A stretch of DNA of 64,000 bases from Kingdonia uniflora (taxonomy: Eukaryota; Streptophyta; Magnoliopsida; Ranunculales; Circaeasteraceae), in assembly GCA_014058105.1 (NCBI GenBank), contig JACGCM010002114.1, positions 1,674,001 through 1,738,000 of the forward strand, given 5' to 3'. A program made the translations under genes and the position numbers. Under the pieces are notes generated by a model, which saw only the letters and a list, made by a program, of their open reading frames with translations, was not told the DNA's origin and did no database searches. Position 1 is the first letter of the stretch, and each line of letters opens with the position of its first letter. Shown piece by piece: positions 22,119 to 34,600 of this stretch.

Positions 22119-24203
22119 ATGATTTCACATGCCCGATACCTCAAGATTGGTCTCTCCACAAACCCAATCATAGCAACCCAACTCCTCAACTCCTACATAA
22201 TCACATCCCAACAATCTCCAACTTCACTAACTTATGCCCACCAACTGTTCGACCAAGTGCCCCTCAAAGATACAACCCTATGGACCTCACTAATCTCAGC
22301 CTACACTCGTTTAGGGCACCCCCACAAGGCCCTCCAACTCTTCTCTCAAATGGGTACTCAACCCAAACCCAACCATTTTGTTTACGCAACCGTGGCTCGA
22401 GCCATTGGTTTGACGAGAACCGAAGTTGGGTTCGGGAGAATAGTGCATGGGTGTGTTATTAAGAGTGGGTTTTTGCCCAATGTGGTTGTAGAGACTTCCT
22501 TGTTGGATATGTATGGGAAATGTGGGATTGTTGAGTGGTCGAGGGTTTTGTTTGATGAAATGCTTGAGAGAAATGGGGTGTCGTGGAATGCGATGATTGC
22601 GGCTTATGTGAGTAATGGGGTAGAGTGGGGTGCGATGGAGTTGTTTTATCGAATGAAGTGTGGTGAGTTTTGGGTGCCTGATGAGTTTGCTTGTGCTAGT
22701 GTTTTGGTGGGTTCTGCAAGGATTAGTGATTTAGAGATGGGTATGCAGGTGCATGGGTATCTTGTGGTTGTTGGGTTGGAGAATGAATGTGCGTCTGGTC
22801 TCTGTAATATGTATTTTCGATGTAGGACAATTGTTCTAGCGGAGAGGGTTTTCCGGGAAAGAGAAGGTAGAAATGCTTTGTTGGAACATATAATGGTTAG
22901 GGGTTATGTCCATAATGGGCGATATCATGATGCAATAAAATTTATAGAAGAAAATAATAATTTCCTTCAGAATTTTGTAGCAGGTCACGGTATCGTTGTG
23001 TCTGTTTTAACAGTATGCGCGAATCTCTGTTTGCTACTAGTTGGAAGACAAGTTCATGGTCTTATTGTTACTTTGCTTGGCTTCCAGATGGATTTCCAGT
23101 CAAAAGATGGCATTGTCATTATAAGTGCTTTGATTGACATGTATTGCAAATGCTCTAGTATGGGAGAAGCTAGGCAGGTTTTTGATAGCGTATTGCCTAA
23201 CCAGCATGTTTCTCATTGGAATTCCATGATCACTGGATATGTCCATAGTGGTTTGCTTGAAGAAGCTAATGTTTGTTTTAAGACAATGCCTGAGAGAAAT
23301 GTGATCTCGTGGACCGCAATGATTTCTGGGTATGTGCAGTTTGGGTTGCCACATGAGGGGTTAAGATTACTAGCTATGATGTGTAGTAATGAAGATGGGT
23401 TTTCGTTGGAAGGGAACTGTCTCACATATGCAACTGCTCTTGAAGCTTGTAGTAACTTGACTATGGTGGAGGAGGGAAAACAAATCCATGCAAAGTTAAT
23501 AAGAACAACGATGAATGCTGATACTGGCAATGTGGTTATTGGAACAGCTTTAATTAACATGTACTCTAAGTCTGGTAATCTGAACTACGCAAAAATAGTG
23601 TTTAGTCGAATGGTGGATATGAATGTGATCTCGTGGACGTCCATGATCACTGGATATGCCACTCATGGGCTTGGTTTTCGGGCACTTGAGGTTTTCCAAC
23701 AAATGATGAAGATGGGAGTCGAACCGAATGAGGTCACATTTGTCTCGGTCTTAACTTCTTGCAGCCATTGTGGTTTAGTCGAGGAAGGTATACAGTACTT
23801 TAAACTAATGAAGGACAAGTATGGGATTATCCCAAGGGGAGATCACTATGCATGTGTTATGGATATGCTGGGACGAGCTGGAAGACTCAGTGAAGCATTG
23901 AGTTTGTTGGAGGAGATTGAAAATGAAGAAAAAATTGGTGAACTATATGGTGGAGCAATTAGGGGTGCTTTGCTTGGAGCTTGTAGGCTGCATGGGAATG
24001 TGGATATAGGAAACAAAGTTGCTGCAAAAATGTTACAAAAGGAAGAACAAGTCCCTGATACCTACATTGCACTTTCCAATGTTTACGCAGAGGAGGGGAT
24101 GTGGGATGAAGCGTATAGAGTTAGAGAGAGATGGGAAAATGAAAGTAGAATTGTAGGGAAAGCCGGAAAATGCACATATCACGTAGGCCTTGGTAGTCGC
24201 TGA
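22119..24203 (+). CDS. PLS-class pentatricopeptide repeat protein
   Basis: An intronless 694-aa frame made of repeated PPR units with PLS signatures such as LWTSLISAYTRLGHPHKALQ, VSWNAMIAAYVSNG, SALIDMYCKCSSMGEARQVF, NVISWTAMISGYVQFGLPHE and VISWTSMITGYATHGLGFRA. After the repeats it has an E-type tail (GALLGACRLHGNVDIGNKVA, TYIALSNVYAEEGMWDEAYR) and stops without a DYW domain. Such proteins bind organellar RNA and act mostly in C-to-U editing, often recruiting a DYW partner. The start is the first ATG in frame; no clear targeting peptide is seen before the first repeat, so a further upstream start or cryptic presequence is possible. It sits between the two RDR1 copies on the opposite strand and looks intact. 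Confidence 0.92.
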   Translation: MISHARYLKIGLSTNPIIATQLLNSYIITSQQSPTSLTYAHQLFDQVPLKDTTLWTSLISAYTRLGHPHKALQLFSQMGTQPKPNHFVYATVARAIGLTRTEVGFGRIVHGCVIKSGFLPNVVVETSLLDMYGKCGIVEWSRVLFDEMLERNGVSWNAMIAAYVSNGVEWGAMELFYRMKCGEFWVPDEFACASVLVGSARISDLEMGMQVHGYLVVVGLENECASGLCNMYFRCRTIVLAERVFREREGRNALLEHIMVRGYVHNGRYHDAIKFIEENNNFLQNFVAGHGIVVSVLTVCANLCLLLVGRQVHGLIVTLLGFQMDFQSKDGIVIISALIDMYCKCSSMGEARQVFDSVLPNQHVSHWNSMITGYVHSGLLEEANVCFKTMPERNVISWTAMISGYVQFGLPHEGLRLLAMMCSNEDGFSLEGNCLTYATALEACSNLTMVEEGKQIHAKLIRTTMNADTGNVVIGTALINMYSKSGNLNYAKIVFSRMVDMNVISWTSMITGYATHGLGFRALEVFQQMMKMGVEPNEVTFVSVLTSCSHCGLVEEGIQYFKLMKDKYGIIPRGDHYACVMDMLGRAGRLSEALSLLEEIENEEKIGELYGGAIRGALLGACRLHGNVDIGNKVAAKMLQKEEQVPDTYIALSNVYAEEGMWDEAYRVRERWENESRIVGKAGKCTYHVGLGSR

Positions 24204-24833
24204 TTCTGGACTTGCTGGATGATGCACCTTTTATGACTTTCATTCATCAGAACAACGTTCTTCATTTTGGATTACTACTCCCTTCATCTGCAGTCCATAA
24301 ACGATTGTCAATGGGTGACTAATAGTATGTAAACAATATAAGATTTGAACTGTATATGGATGTAGAAAATTATTTTTCCTAAACTTGTTGCCCTCAATAT
24401 CTATATAAAAATGTTTGGAAGATCACAAGAACTCACATTGAGCTTTGGTTTAGGAGAAATATAATGAAAGATGTAGAAAATTAGTTTTCCTTAAAAAAAG
24501 AAGAAAAAAAGAAGAAGCAGCTTGTTGCCCTCAATATCTATATAAAAATGTTCGGAAGATCACAAGAACTCACATTGAGCTTTGGTTTAGGAGAAATACA
24601 ATGAAAGATCAGTAGCGGGAATAATCAATGAAACTACCATACATTTATGAAGACATCTAATCAGGGAAACCGTAATATACATAGATATACATCTATACAT
24701 GAGAATCACTTGTTTGAAACCGTTCTAACAATCTGACAACTCAAAATAACAAAACAAAGTAGTTCCACTGTTTCCCAAAGGAAATTAAGATTTCTAAGAA
24801 CATAATGATGAGAAAATTAAGAACAATTGTTTC
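24204..24833. other. PPR 3' flank and RDR1-B 3' flank with a short internal duplication
   Basis: From about 24386 the sequence matches the RDR1-A 3' flank. A segment of about 90 bp starting CTTGTTGCCCTCAATATC is present twice here (about 24386-24480 and 24520-24610) and once beside RDR1-A. The copies are joined by an A/G-rich linker (24480-24519). This marks the 3' junction of the duplication. Confidence 0.7.
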
Positions 24834-25658
24834 TCACTTGAACCTCAAACTCCGCATGAAATGGTTTGCAAGTGACTCCTCGTGACGACTCCTTCTGTTT
24901 TTGTTCTTTTTGTTATTCTCCTTGATTTGAATCAACTTATCATAAACGCACCAAGGGAAACTAAGGAAATGATCCCTTTTCATTCCCTCGTTGTAGCTTC
25001 CCCAGTAATTCGGATGATAAGTTACGTGATACCAAGCAGAGGCCTTTGCAAAAAGATCATCTTCTCTACCTTCAGCAAACCAGCTTCTTGCTTCTTTTCT
25101 TAAAGACTTCACCGCCAATCCCACAGCTTCCCCATCCTTCTTTTTATCAAAGGATTTAGACATGTGAATTACACATCTCCCGAGAATCTCTGCCTCTGTT
25201 TTAATTCCATAATAGTCCATCAAGTTCCCCATCTTGAAATCATATTTTTCTTTGTACGCATAAGCAGAATCAAGATAATACTCAAATCCATCAACTTCCA
25301 TGTCATAGTCGTAACAACGTTTTGCTACCTCCCAAGTGAAAGAACTTATATTACTTATTTGTGGTGCTACGTCTTTGACTGCTCTGAACAATTTTCCAAT
25401 AACACGTGTTGATTCATAGGTGGGTCTATCGAGCTTCTCCATGAAGTCCGGGTACTCTTTGACGAATAAATGAGGAGGTATTTCTGCCGGAACACCGGTC
25501 TTTGGAAAGTCAACAGCAATTGAGAATAGACGTGCAAGTTCTATGCATGCTCCGCTTTCTGCCATGAGTGACTCCCTGTCGGCAAAGGCAATGTGTGCAT
25601 TTGCAATAATTCCTAAGCTGTCATTGACCATGTAGTTTGTAAAATACTCTTGAACTTC
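24834..25658 (-). CDS. RDR1: RDR1-B exon 4 (C-terminus)
   Basis: 274 codons plus stop, beginning [20 protein letters not shown] and ending MRSLRFK-TGA. Carries [39 protein letters not shown] and [17 protein letters not shown]. It is 3 nt longer than its RDR1-A counterpart, through a terminal lysine codon. Open throughout. Confidence 0.93.
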   Translation of the reverse strand, partial: EVQEYFTNYMVNDSLGIIANAHIAFADRESLMAESGACIELARLFSIAVDFPKTGVPAEIPPHLFVKEYPDFMEKLDRPTYESTRVIGKLFRAVKDVAPQISNISSFTWEVAKRCYDYDMEVDGFEYYLDSAYAYKEKYDFKMGNLMDYYGIKTEAEILGRCVIHMSKSFDKKKDGEAVGLAVKSLRKEARSWFAEGREDDLFAKASAWYHVTYHPNYWGSYNEGMKRDHFLSFPWCVYDKLIQIKENNKKNKNRRSRHEESLANHFMRSLRFK

Positions 25659-28600
25659 CTGTACCACAGAATCACACATGTCGGCAGCTTAGTTAGAAAA
25701 TTCAGCATATGCAAAATATGGATTAGGAAATGGTCGACACAAATTTAACCTTCGCATCGGTATTTAAGTAAATAATTTGTAAATATTGCAGAATGTCAAA
25801 TTATAAATATTTTAAACGACAGCATATTGCTACGATTCAAAATTATTTGCAAGATTTTAATACCAACTACATTAGACATTTAAGAAGCAAAGAAGGAACT
25901 CCTGAGAGGATTTCTCATTGGAACTCCCCATATAGTACAGTTTTGCAGACTTGTATAGAAATACCATCCATATACAATAACTGTTTACAGTCTATGTTTA
26001 TAAATTGTAAGTGATTCCTGATTCTGAAGGCTTCTTCACGTATATGGGCTAAAGCTTAAAAATAATAAATAAAGTAAATGTTTTCTGAGTATGTATATCT
26101 AGGAAATGTCCTACTTTTCCATTAGGCCAAGTTGGTGCAAATATGATCCACATGCATGCCACTTGATACAAATGAAATCCTTCTTGAATGGAGGAACTTC
26201 CTGAAGGTTTATCTGAAAGAGGTCATGTTCTAACACTATTGGGGAGGTTCTTCAATTTGCACTAATTAGCTCCAAGGAACTCGGTTCTCTCATATTAAGC
26301 ATAGCATAGGCAAAAAAAAAGTATTAGGATTACCCCACGAACACAAAAAAACAAAGTGGGAAACCTATAAAAGTCTATCATCTTCAATTTCTAAGAGATG
26401 ATACCTACATTATTGCAAAAGAGACGATTAAAAAAGAGAATAATACAAAAGAATTGCACTAATGTATCATTACTTGCTGGGTTATACCTCAATCTTAACA
26501 TCATGATCCAAGAGAACAGTTGGTGCTGGAGTATAGTCCATTGGTTTGATTTGACGAGGTGGAAGAAGTTCACTGTCCCAACTGATGAAATATATGTCTC
26601 CATCTAAATCACTTCCTGAACATTCATTTGGATGGGGTCTACGACAACAAATTGAAGGAGCAGTAGTTAGCTCAAGGAAGTAATATTTAATAATAAAAAA
26701 CTGTATTTACATGTATATCGTATCAACCGAGTTGAAATGGCAAGCATATGTGTAGATAAGGTGAAATATTATCTGTTTTACCTTTAAACGAGAGAAGTGA
26801 TTGAATATATAACAATAGTTTTAGGGTGAGATATTTTTTCGTCTATATAATCGATATACAGAAATTAAAGTTGCCCCTATTTGACAAAAAGTGATAGATC
26901 GTGGCTTTCATGGGTCGTACACCCACGAGTACGCCGCATCTGTGGCTAATCGAAGAGAGAGAGACGTCTCAAGAATGTTTGGGAGGGGTAATTACATCGG
27001 AACCCTTACACCATCAACGGGTGAAGAAAGGAGTGCCAAGGCGAGCACTAACGCTATGTGGGTCACTTATGAAGAGCGACGATACAAGTTTCAAGACCAA
27101 CGAATATTGGAAGAAACATGCGTTATTTTGTATGCGCGTGGAGGTCGCAGGAAAGGAGTTGGACACGATTATTGACGGGGGTTCGACGAATAACCTCATA
27201 TCAGAGAGCGTGGCTGAGAAGCTACGAATGACTCTTGTACCCATCCCAAAATCGCTACGTTGAGTTGGTTACAGAGGGATAGTACATCGGGAAAGATGAC
27301 AATTGACAGTACTTTACCGTACTCTTGTGAAGATTAAAATGAGTGAGTATGAAGAATCCATATTATGTACCGTTATCAAAATGAATGTGTCATTTACAGT
27401 AGTTGGGCATGCCTTGGTAGTGGGAGAGGAATGTGATACACATAGGGCGCCCTAATGTGTATGCTTTTATGTGGTGGGAGGTTCGACAGAGATGGGTAGG
27501 TTTACCGCCTGAGGAGACTCCAGTTGCGAAACCAAGTAGTTTCCTAGCATCCTAGAATAAGCAAGAAAACAGGGAATTGCCTACGCTTTGGTAGGTGTGA
27601 TGTCGACAACTCCTACAATAGTCCTGACGATTTATAGCCCTTGATTAGTTTCCCGACACATGTGTGTCAGGAACCCGAGCCACCAGAGCTCCCTCCGTTA
27701 CGAGATATTCAACACAACATTGAGTTGATCCTAGGGTCTCCGTTGCCAAATTTACCCCATTACCGTATAGCTCCAGCGGAGCATGCAGAATTACAGAGGC
27801 AGGTTGCAGAGTTATGAGCTAAAGGGGTCCTGAGAGAATATATGTCCCCAGTTGTTGCTCCAGTCCTATTGGTCCCCAAAGAAGGAAGGGAGTTATCGAA
27901 TGTGTGTTGATTGCAGGGCAGTCAATAAAATCACGGTGAAGTACATATTTCCAATTCTACGATTAGAGGATATTATTAACGATCTTTATGGGGAGAAGTT
28001 CTTTTCCAAACTCGATCTCATGAGTGGATACCATCAGATTCGCATATAGCCTGGGGATGAATGGAAGACAACATTTAAGACCAATGATGGTCTCTACGAA
28101 TGGTTGGTTATGTCCTTTGGGCTGTTTAACGCTCCTTCCATATTTATGCGTTTGATGACAAGGGTTCTACGAGACTGTATTGCAGAGATGTTCATGTGGT
28201 ATACTTCGATGACATTCTTATTCATAGCCGCACGAGAAAATATCATCTTGTTCATGTGGAAAGAGTATTATAGGCTTTACGACAACACCGCTTATTTCTC
28301 CAGTTAGAAGTGTTCTTTCCTCGTTGACTCAGTACGATTTTTGGGGTACGTTATTTCATCGGAGGGGATCCGGGTGAATACGATCAGGAATTGGCTAATT
28401 CCTACCATGACTCCTATCACAACGACACAGGTACAGATCTTTCATGGGTTGGCTACTTTTTACAGACAATGTATAAATGGGATGACCCCTATTACGTCCC
28501 TAATGGGAAACGAGCCTTTTAAGTGGACACCAGAGGCTGATGCGGCAACAAAAGCTCAATACGGCTTATGTTCTTGCATTACCAGATTTCTCACGGTCGG

Positions 28601-31600
28601 ACGTCAGACGCTGATGCGGCCTTCCGATTGGTACAATCTTTTGTATCCCAGTTTCTTCCATGCGCGAGCGACTGATTACAGATATACACGCAAGAGGTCT
28701 AGGAGGGCATTTTAGGGTCGTCAATGTAATGGCTAGTTTTCCGGTTGGCAAACTTCGCCAATACTTAGTAATGAGTTTATGATGATTTCGTAAAAAAAGC
28801 TGGAACACACTAGATTTTATGTGGAAACTCAGTAAAACCTGAGGAAAACCACTACCTCGAGGAGGATTTTAGATACGAATCCAATATGTGCTAGATTATT
28901 ACAATTGCAGAGGGCTTTGATAAGAATAGTCAAGAACGATATATAAAATTTTGTCCCAGTTGACATATGCTCCGCCTATATTTATAATGGATATAGACAA
29001 TTACAAAATAATTGATCTCCTGGTTTAATGGGTGGCGGGCGAACTCACGGATCATGTGCAATGGTTCTATTTGACCAAATGTAACGGTTACTGTAGAAGG
29101 TCGAGGTCTATAGATGTGGGTCTGACACCTTCTCGAATGGTGATACACCTTCGACTTGGTTTTGCTAGCTTCTCCTTATCGAGTCTGGGGAATATGCTAC
29201 CACAATCCCTTCACGAATGACAAGATACCTTCGACTTGACTCTATTTAGCTTATCCTTATCGAGTCTGGGGAATATGCTACTACAGTCAATACCATGGCA
29301 TTGATAAGAGTGAAGTACTTTTGGGATACTATGTGCAGAGACGTAAACTCCTTTATTAGGAGGTATTATTCATGCACGACGGCTAAGGGGAGAGAGCATA
29401 AAACAGGTCTCTACACACCTTTAGCAATTCCGGCCAGCCCTTAGAGGGACGTTTCAATGGATTTTGTTACGGGGTTACCGAGGATACGAGGATTTGATCC
29501 TGTGTTTGTAGTGGTTGATCAGTTTTCTAAAATGCCGTACTTTATCCCTTGCACCAAGACAGAGGATGCGACACACGTGGCTAAATTTTTCTTTCGGGAG
29601 GTAACGCATTGTATGTGGTTTCCCAATCGATTACATTTAACAGAGATAAAGTGTTTTACGGGATATTTTTTAAGGACTTTATGGAGATTACTACGCTACA
29701 AGCTTAGGTTCTCCACTGCCTTTCACCCACAGACGGATGGGCATATGGAGGTGGTTAATCGCAGTCTTGGTGATTTATTGCGTTGTATTACAAGAGACAG
29801 ATCTACAGAGTGGGACTTTGCCCTTTCACAGGCTGAGTTTGCGTTCAATAATTTTGTTAACAGTTCGACGGGACTATCTTTTTTTCAGATTGAAACATAT
29901 TACATTCCCGATATGGCATTGAACTTAAGACCTATTCCCCAGCTAGTACCAACGTCGGATAGTGCTGCAGTGTTTGTTGAGTCTATTAAAACTATACATG
30001 AGGAGGTTCGACAACATTTGACAGAGGTGAATGCGGGAGTTCAAGAGAAGGTTGATCGGCATGGCGGAAGGTTATTTTCTTACTCGGGGACTTGGTTATG
30101 TTATGAATCCACAATCGAATTAGAGATTAACCTTGAAGAATAATTAACAATGAAACAAACGATTTGGTGGGATAATTTCCCAATAGGAACTTCTATTGCT
30201 CAATTAGATTGATGACAATGAATTGCGCCTCAAAACCCTAAGTTCTAGATTACAACTTGAATCCCTTTCATATTGCCTAGCCTTGCCCTTTGTAATAGCG
30301 GATTTTTCGGGAAAAGGATATTCGCCAATACTTTTAGGGAAGGAGAAATAATTGGTAGCTATAACACTGAATTTTACGTGGAAAGCTTAGACTAACCTGA
30401 GTAAAACCACGACCTCGTTGAGGGTTTTGGGAGAAAATCCAATATTATGCTAACTATTACAATTTTTGGACTGTGAGTAAAGGAAAGACTGAGTGTTGAG
30501 TGTTCGATCTTGTTTTCAAAGAGTCCTGCCTGTATTTATAGTGGATATAGGCAGTTACAATGCGATCTTATTTCTGGATTTTATGTTCAGTTGGAGATCT
30601 TCGCGGACTTTCTGCAACAGCCGGCTGAATGAGCGTAACGGTTGTTGACCAGATATCTTCGAGATCTTTAAGGTCGAGAACCATGAAGTTGTATGAAGGT
30701 CGATCTCTGAATTGCTACAGTAGTTCGAGAACTATGAAGTTGGAGTGGCCTTTGATAAGTCTAGATCGAGAAGAATGTTTGCTACCATTGTTTCATCTGA
30801 GGCGCTTTTTGATACCTTTAACCAGGCTTGTGTTCGAGATCAGTGTTCGAAGTTTGTATACCGTCTGCGATGGATCTTCGACTAAGATCTTCAGGCTTGT
30901 AGTTGTCGATGTTGGGAAATATGCTATTGCAATCGCCCCATTCTTGACAGAAGCACTTGTGTTTTTGTCGAGAATAATCTGCAGAATATGAAAAGTCATC
31001 GTAAATCAAGTAATGGTGCTTTATAATTTCCGATGCAGATGCATTGAACTTGAACATGTTGTTCCCGAGGTGCAATAAATGCTAGTCTATAAATACAAGG
31101 AGGGGATTCTTGGATTTTAATTTAAATGTCACGTGTTGTGGTTTTGCTGGAGGAGGTCGGAGTTTGAATCATGGAGGATAAGGTACGTGTTTCTGGGGGT
31201 TTGGGGTATCGGAACGAAGAGTGTTTAGTTTGTGTGTGGACATGTAGATATGGATTTGGCTGTAATGTCGTTGTCGGAGGCGTTGCTGTTGGATCTTGTT
31301 GTATTGGAAACGGTGCCATAGCGGGGTTTGCTGGTCAAGTAGGTAGTTTTCAAGGCAGGTATCAGGCGAGTATCAGTGTTGTTGTCAGAAGGCATCTTCT
31401 GACTTCAACTTTCAGTGACTTGAGATTCATTGAGTCATTTGAAGGACGTGGCCCTTTCATCAGATAAAAGATTTGGGCAGTGTCGCTGAGGTTGCTTCCG
31501 GAAGATCAGCATTATCGCGGTCAGGAAAAGCTATCGAGCTCCCCGAACGTTTGTAAACTGCCGAATGTAGAACTGTATCGAACTGTGTAATAAATCGAAT

Positions 31601-34600
31601 AAAAAAGTAACTGTATTGTGAGATATCGAATAAAAGTTGTGTCGAATGTAAACTGTACTCGAGAAGTGTATGAATAAAAATAAATTGTTCGAGATCTTTT
31701 TCTGTGTTTATTTGATGTCGAAGTATCGTAGTATGTTGTGTCGAATAAGATTATATGGTGTTGGGGTTCCCACTATTGTAGTCATAATGAGTGATTTGAC
31801 TGGGATTTATAGTTCCAATGAATTGATAGTAGCATTAAATGCTGTAGAGACTATAAATACGGATGTTGTAGCCGCAAATAAGCAGGAAAAATGGCGAAGA
31901 CTAGGAGTCAAACCCAGCGAGAGATTGTTTCCCAGCGTAATGAAGAGATGTATCGTGCCTTATTGATGCGTTATTACGGATGTTTGGACCCGTGTGCTCC
32001 AGTGTTGCCTCCATGCGAGGTGAACTATGAAGGGATGGACCAATCTGAAGTTTCCTTTTGGAGAAAGGATTTTCTTTTTCATTGCAGTATTCAAACTATG
32101 GTTTACGTTCTTGGTAGGGAAGCGATGATTGTTCAGCGTGTGAAGGCACTGGTAAAGGAAGGAAGGACTTTGTAAGGAAAAATTTGTAATAGGTGCTAGG
32201 TATACATGGATGTATACTGTTTTCTCGAAATAATGAATGAGGAATTTTAATGCTGTTTTGTAACATAGAATACTGTTATTGTCGAAGTATATTTAGTCGA
32301 AGTAAATTTTTGCAAAATGTAGGTGCTATTTTAGTCGAGAAGGAGAAAATTTGTGGAAGTCGAGGATTTAAGTGGAGACGAAAAGTTATGGGTTGCGAAC
32401 CGTCGGATGTAGTTACACGTAACTGCCACGTGGGGTCTATAAGTAGACCTGTAGTGGCCGACTGTTTTTATTCTGAACTTCTCCCAAATTTTTCTTCGTC
32501 TTTGCAAACTGTCCAGTCGCATTTTCACTTTCTTTTTACAATTAGGAGGGAGGAGATAAACTTGTTGATCGAAAGGGCAAAACTTGCCAAGGAGAGGAAC
32601 GTGGAAGCGGCGAGGTTGCACGGTAAGTGGTTTTTCTTCTATTTTATCTTGATGTTTATGTTATGAAAATTCGTTGTAAACTAGGTAAATGTCTGAGAAA
32701 ATGGAAAGAAAACTGTTAGGTTATGGAAAAATAAAAATGTTTGAAGGTAGTTGTTGGTACGGTTGAAAAATGGATAATGGGGGAACTGTGGTGGGAGTGT
32801 CGCTGGGAGTAGAGGCGTAGAAGATGGAGGTTGTTTTGGTGCATGGTCGCCGTAATGTGTAAGGAATTAGGCACTTTAATTCCGGAATATGGGTGATACG
32901 GCCGTGATTTCAGTGTTTGAGGGATTTTGAATTTGAAACGGCTAGGTTGTTTTGATTTTTGGCGGGAAAATCATAACTGTCATTTCCTTCGAGAAGATGG
33001 ATTGCAGCAAATGAACATAATTAGGTTCCGATAATGAAATTAGATAGAAAGGGATCTCGATGTTCGAGTACTACAAACAACTTGTAACTCGTTAACTAAT
33101 AATTGTCAGTTAAGTTCGAGATATGCAGCTGTAAGTAAGAACGAAATTGTTGGAGAATTATTTGATAACGCTAGACTGAGAAAGTTAGTGTAAGTAAATA
33201 AAATGATCGGAATGAATCTTATAAACGAAATAGTATACCGTATGCGATATATATTACTGTATAATTGAATTTTAAGTAAAAACTGGGATCTGATTTTCAG
33301 GTTCATAAAAAATGGCTGAACCAATTTTCAATGGGGAGAAAGCAATAACCGATAATCCTATTCACGTTACTTCATTGCAAGTGGATGTAACCACTTGTGT
33401 TCAGAGGTTAGGTAGGGAATACCGTGCAGGGGGAATTTGTAATGTTGGGCAGGCTAGTACTGGACCTGGGAATGTCGAAGGATCTGATGACGAAGTAACC
33501 GAGACTGATGATGATCAATCGCCCCAATCTAGTGGTCGAGATGTTGATGGCGATGGTCATGGTGATGTGGGTGATAGCAGACATGCTAGTTTTGCGATGG
33601 GCAAAGAAACGTCTGACATCCTTAGGTTCAAAAGAAAATTCGGTATTCCCAAGGATGTAAGGTTAGAAGAGTACGCACATGAGATGGATGACCAAAATGT
33701 TCCTTTAGGTGGGATTTTGGTACATCGAGAGCAGATAAGAAAGGGTTTGAAGTTGTTAAATTTCTTTGATGTGGCTCCTGGGCAATTCAACCCGAATGTA
33801 TACGATTTGTTTCGAGTATGTGGGGCCCTAAATGGCCAATTGCAAGAGAGAGGAGAAGCTTTGATAACTGTTGATGACCTTTGTGTATACTATGCTTTGA
33901 GAGTTAACTCGTCTAAAGTAGGTTACCGATATTTAGCGAGGTTTGCTAAGAGGCCTCTCTTCTACGAGATGGTATCGACTGGTGGGAAGTACTCTGGTGA
34001 GCGGCTTTTAGTAACAGGGAATTATGAGTTCGATGTTAATGTTCCTGGAGAGCCTTTGAAAAGGAAAGCTTTTCATTTAGGTAAATAGCTGCTGAAATGT
34101 ACTTTGAGAATTTGATTAACTTGTTGTTTGATTATCTAATTTTCTTTTGTTTCAGCTCTGAAAGAAATTAATAAGAACTCGAGGGTTAACGAGCGGCTAT
34201 ACAATCTCAGGAAGGGATATTTTGGGAGGATCGACGAGTTGGCAGCGGATCAAAAGGGTTTGTCTGTTTTGTTCGAGGCTGGGTTAAAAAGGTTGCGAAC
34301 AACAGGATCTGTAGTGTCGGTTATTGACGGTAAAATGTCTGCGGAGAATAAGAGTGCCAATGTTGGTTTACCATTGGAAAATCGGTCATTAGCTGGATAC
34401 ACTACCGATACAAACAGTGAGATAGAGGCTCTATGCAATGTTCCTTCGAGGAAGGCGTCGAAGAAGAGGGCTGCTCCTAGCGACGAAGTGGTAGATTTGC
34501 AAGATCCAAAGCGGCTTTCTCGAAAGAGAGACCCTGTTGATGGGCAAAAACTTGTAACTCGAAGTTCTGTTGATAAGCCTCCCCTAGCGTCGGGAAGTGG

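Noticed and set aside
26398..26607. 69-aa plus-strand and 70-aa minus-strand frames over RDR1-B exon 3
   Set aside because: The true reading is the third frame, which gives [14 protein letters not shown] between consensus splice sites.
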